The position numbers and the translations under genes are program-made. DNA of 11,997 bases from CAYLZW01 sp964388085 (GTDB taxonomy: Bacteria > Myxococcota > UBA727 > CAYLZW01): contig CAYLZW010000180.1 of assembly GCA_964388085.1 (NCBI GenBank), positions 1 to 11,997 of the forward strand, in the 5' to 3' direction. The notes under the pieces are model-generated. The model was not told the DNA's origin and did not search any database. It saw only the letters and a program-made list of their open reading frames with translations. Every line of letters begins with the position of its first letter. Position 1 is the stretch's first letter. Shown piece after piece: positions 9,164 to 11,997 of this stretch.

Positions 9164-9183
9164 CCCCCGCTTCGCGGCGGGGG
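9164..9183 (+). terminator. Strong GC hairpin, possible terminator of the FHA operon
   Basis: CCCCCGC (9164-9170) pairs perfectly with GCGGGGG (9177-9183) around a 6-nt loop. It is the strongest simple hairpin after the FHA gene, 176 bp past its stop codon. No T-run follows, so termination is only a suggestion. Confidence 0.35.
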
Positions 9184-9222
9184 TCTGCTGCAAAGGGGTA
9201 GGTTCGAGCGCTACCTCTGTCG

Positions 9223-9246
9223 TTCTCCACAGGGTTTTCCACAGGG
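9223..9246. repeat. Tandem 12-mer repeat resembling two DnaA boxes
   Basis: TTCTCCACAGGG (9223-9234) is followed directly by TTTTCCACAGGG (9235-9246), differing at one base. Each contains a 9-mer one mismatch away from the DnaA consensus TTATCCACA. The CCACA core also recurs, in weaker contexts, at 9593-9597 and on the other strand at 9309-9313 and 9315-9319. The site is about 720 bp upstream of nrdJ. DnaA is known to bind upstream of nrdAB in E. coli; the same role here is inferred. Confidence 0.45.
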
Positions 9247-9283
9247 GGGCGCGCCGCTCGCGCAACGGCTGCCGCTGCATTTT

Positions 9284-9295
9284 GTGTCTTGACAC
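9284..9295. promoter_or_regulatory. GTGTC-TT-GACAC inverted repeat containing a -35-like TTGACA
   Basis: GTGTC (9284-9288) and GACAC (9291-9295) are perfect arms around TT. The TTGACA at 9289-9294 matches the -35 consensus on the plus strand, but no acceptable -10 hexamer follows at 16-18 bp. Two TGTGGG tandem units plus TGTG follow at 9309-9324. It may be an operator or promoter part. Confidence 0.35.
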
Positions 9296-9350
9296 GCGGC
9301 GTCCCCCTTGTGGGTGTGGGTGTGACAACGGGCCAAACCCGGATTCATAC

Positions 9351-9395
9351 ATCGGATTCTCCCATGATGAAGCTTCACCTGAAGGGATCTCCGAT
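9351..9395. repeat. Long imperfect hairpin in a low-GC segment
   Basis: ATCGGA (9351-9356) pairs with TCCGAT (9390-9395). After a small internal loop, TCCC (9360-9363) pairs with GGGA (9384-9387). The top of the hairpin contains the palindrome TGAAGCTTCA (9368-9377). The local GC content (near 48%) is far below that of the flanking genes, so a stable stem here is less likely to be chance. It may belong to an unannotated RNA. Confidence 0.35.
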
Positions 9396-9612
9396 TTCCG
9401 ATCCCAATCGCGGACTTACGGAGCGCAAGGCCCCTTGGCGAGATGCCTGTGGGGAGCTCTGAAAATAATGCAACCACTCGAAATCACTGCAAGAAAATCA
9501 ATCGCGGCGCGGTTGCGACACGACGATCCATCGCCCCGCTCTCGTCCGCTCCGGCCGCGGCCAGGATCTGGTGCCCGCTAAGTCCGCATGGCTCCACATG
9601 TTGTGTTTTTTT

Positions 9613-9948
9613 GCGTGAGCACGCGTTGACGAGGCCTTCCTGCCTCTCGTACTGAATACCCCGCGCCTGTGAGCGCAGCGGGGCTAGAAGTCGTTCACGG
9701 CGCCTGCCTCGTCAAAAAATCAGCCAGCACTTTCGCCCGCGCCTCTGCGGGCGGAGGAGAGCACATCTCGGGGGGTCACTCACGCGAGTGACCGGAGCTC
9801 CTGCGCGCCTGAGGGCGGAATTTCTGTACGTTTTTGGCCCCGGCTTTCCCGCCGGGAAGAAGAGATTCAGACCCCGCGGAAAGCCGCGCCAGGAAGTAAT
9901 TCAAGGGCGTGGAAGCTCGAGCGAGCTACCCGCCAATCAATCTGCCAC
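9613..9948 (+). promoter_or_regulatory. Hairpin-rich probable 5' leader of nrdJ
   Basis: At least eight perfect stems occur in order: GCGTG/CACGC (9613-9624), GAGGC/GCCTC (9631-9646), CCCCGC/GCGGGG (9659-9683), CGCCCGC/GCGGGCG (9734-9753), GGTCACTC/GAGTGACC with an ACGC tetraloop (9774-9793), CCCGGC/GCCGGG (9839-9856), CGCGG/CCGCG with an AAAG loop (9875-9888) and AGCTCG/CGAGCT (9914-9927). The segment contains single-stranded A/T-rich joints (for example the A6 run near 9715 and T5 near 9832). GC-rich DNA forms short stems easily, but the spacing and the 7- and 8-bp stems suggest a structured leader RNA. The transcription start is unknown. Confidence 0.4.
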
Positions 9949-9957
9949 GGGGAGAGG
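9949..9957 (+). promoter_or_regulatory. Ribosome-binding site of nrdJ
   Basis: GGGGAGAGG ends 5 bp before the ATG at 9963. It fixes the start and lies just after the last visible stem of the leader. Confidence 0.8.
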
Positions 9958-9962
9958 CGTTC

Positions 9963-11997
<2,035 letters not shown>

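Larger units (their letters stand above)
8988..9962. other. 975-bp intergenic region upstream of nrdJ with no convincing gene
   Basis: Short open frames occur on both strands, but none has a family match, a good ribosome-binding site or the strong third-position GC bias of the genes around it. The stretch is a mosaic: GC-rich palindromes (9075-9183), tandem 12-mers resembling DnaA boxes (9223-9246), an inverted repeat containing TTGACA (9284-9295), a segment of much lower GC (about 9341-9505, reaching near 35% at 9461-9500), a T7 run (9606-9612), and a dense series of hairpins up to the nrdJ ribosome-binding site. No cobalamin-riboswitch core, tRNA, tmRNA, RNase P or SRP RNA signature was found by eye. 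Confidence 0.75.

Noticed and set aside
9197..9215. tRNA T-arm-like stem GGTAG/CTACC around a loop containing TTCGA
   Set aside because: The loop is 9 nt, the usual G53-C61 pair is missing, and no acceptor stem, D-arm or anticodon arm can be built around it.
9211..9477. An 88-codon open frame on the minus strand, and overlapping plus-strand frames at 9282-9581 and 9443-9655
   Set aside because: No recognisable family, no convincing ribosome-binding site, and codon third positions unlike the real genes; they run through the DnaA-like repeats and hairpins.
9590..9612. Intrinsic terminator formed by CACA/TGTG and the T7 run
   Set aside because: The stem has only four mostly weak pairs. A downstream hairpin (9613-9624) lies on the wrong side of the T-run for plus-strand termination and would be followed by A residues on the minus strand.
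9300..9962. Adenosylcobalamin riboswitch expected before a B12-dependent reductase
   Set aside because: I found no GCCACTG-like core or the usual conserved joining sequences. The GCCACGG near 9944 is part of the ribosome-binding region and lacks the rest of the fold. A covariance-model search is needed to be certain.

Overview
The window is about 70% GC with third codon positions almost all G or C. It has a large Hanks-type Ser/Thr kinase with a long disordered tail, FHA and DUF547 proteins, several exported proteins of unknown function and a B12-dependent ribonucleotide reductase. This mix is typical of a myxobacterium (Myxococcota, perhaps Polyangiales), probably chromosomal. No transposase, integrase, phage gene, CRISPR array, rRNA or tRNA was seen.

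Layout. (1) 1-201, minus: the start of a secreted or lipoprotein gene that leaves the window. (2) 322-993, plus: a predicted lipoprotein of unknown function. (3) 1003-3207, minus: a membrane-anchored Ser/Thr protein kinase, convergent with the lipoprotein gene. (4) 3324-6600, plus: a stand-alone biotin carboxylase (AccC), then a NarL-type response regulator and an 11-nt-overlapping polytopic histidine kinase of the HisKA_3 class. The close packing suggests one transcript, and the kinase architecture resembles the lipid sensor DesK. (5) 6703-8987, plus: an exported protein of unknown function, a DUF547 protein and an FHA-domain protein in a tight series. (6) 8988-9962: nearly 1 kb without a convincing gene. 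(7) 9963-end, plus: nrdJ, class II ribonucleotide reductase, cut by the window edge.

The least explained part is the 975-bp non-coding stretch before nrdJ. It contains, in order, GC-rich palindromes, two tandem DnaA-box-like 12-mers, a TTGACA-containing inverted repeat, a locally AT-rich segment with a long imperfect hairpin, and then at least eight short hairpins in the last 350 nt before the nrdJ ribosome-binding site. I see no cobalamin-riboswitch core there. This may be a long structured leader and/or a replication-linked control region for dNTP synthesis. Other points of interest are perfect dyads before accC (3261-3276) and before the exported-protein gene (6617-6634), and a histidine kinase lacking the usual phosphatase glutamine.

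Functional links are inferred. The biotin carboxylase and two-component pair could tie malonyl-CoA supply to a membrane signal. The Ser/Thr kinase and the FHA protein could form a phospho-threonine writer and reader, but they are 5 kb apart and in different transcription units.
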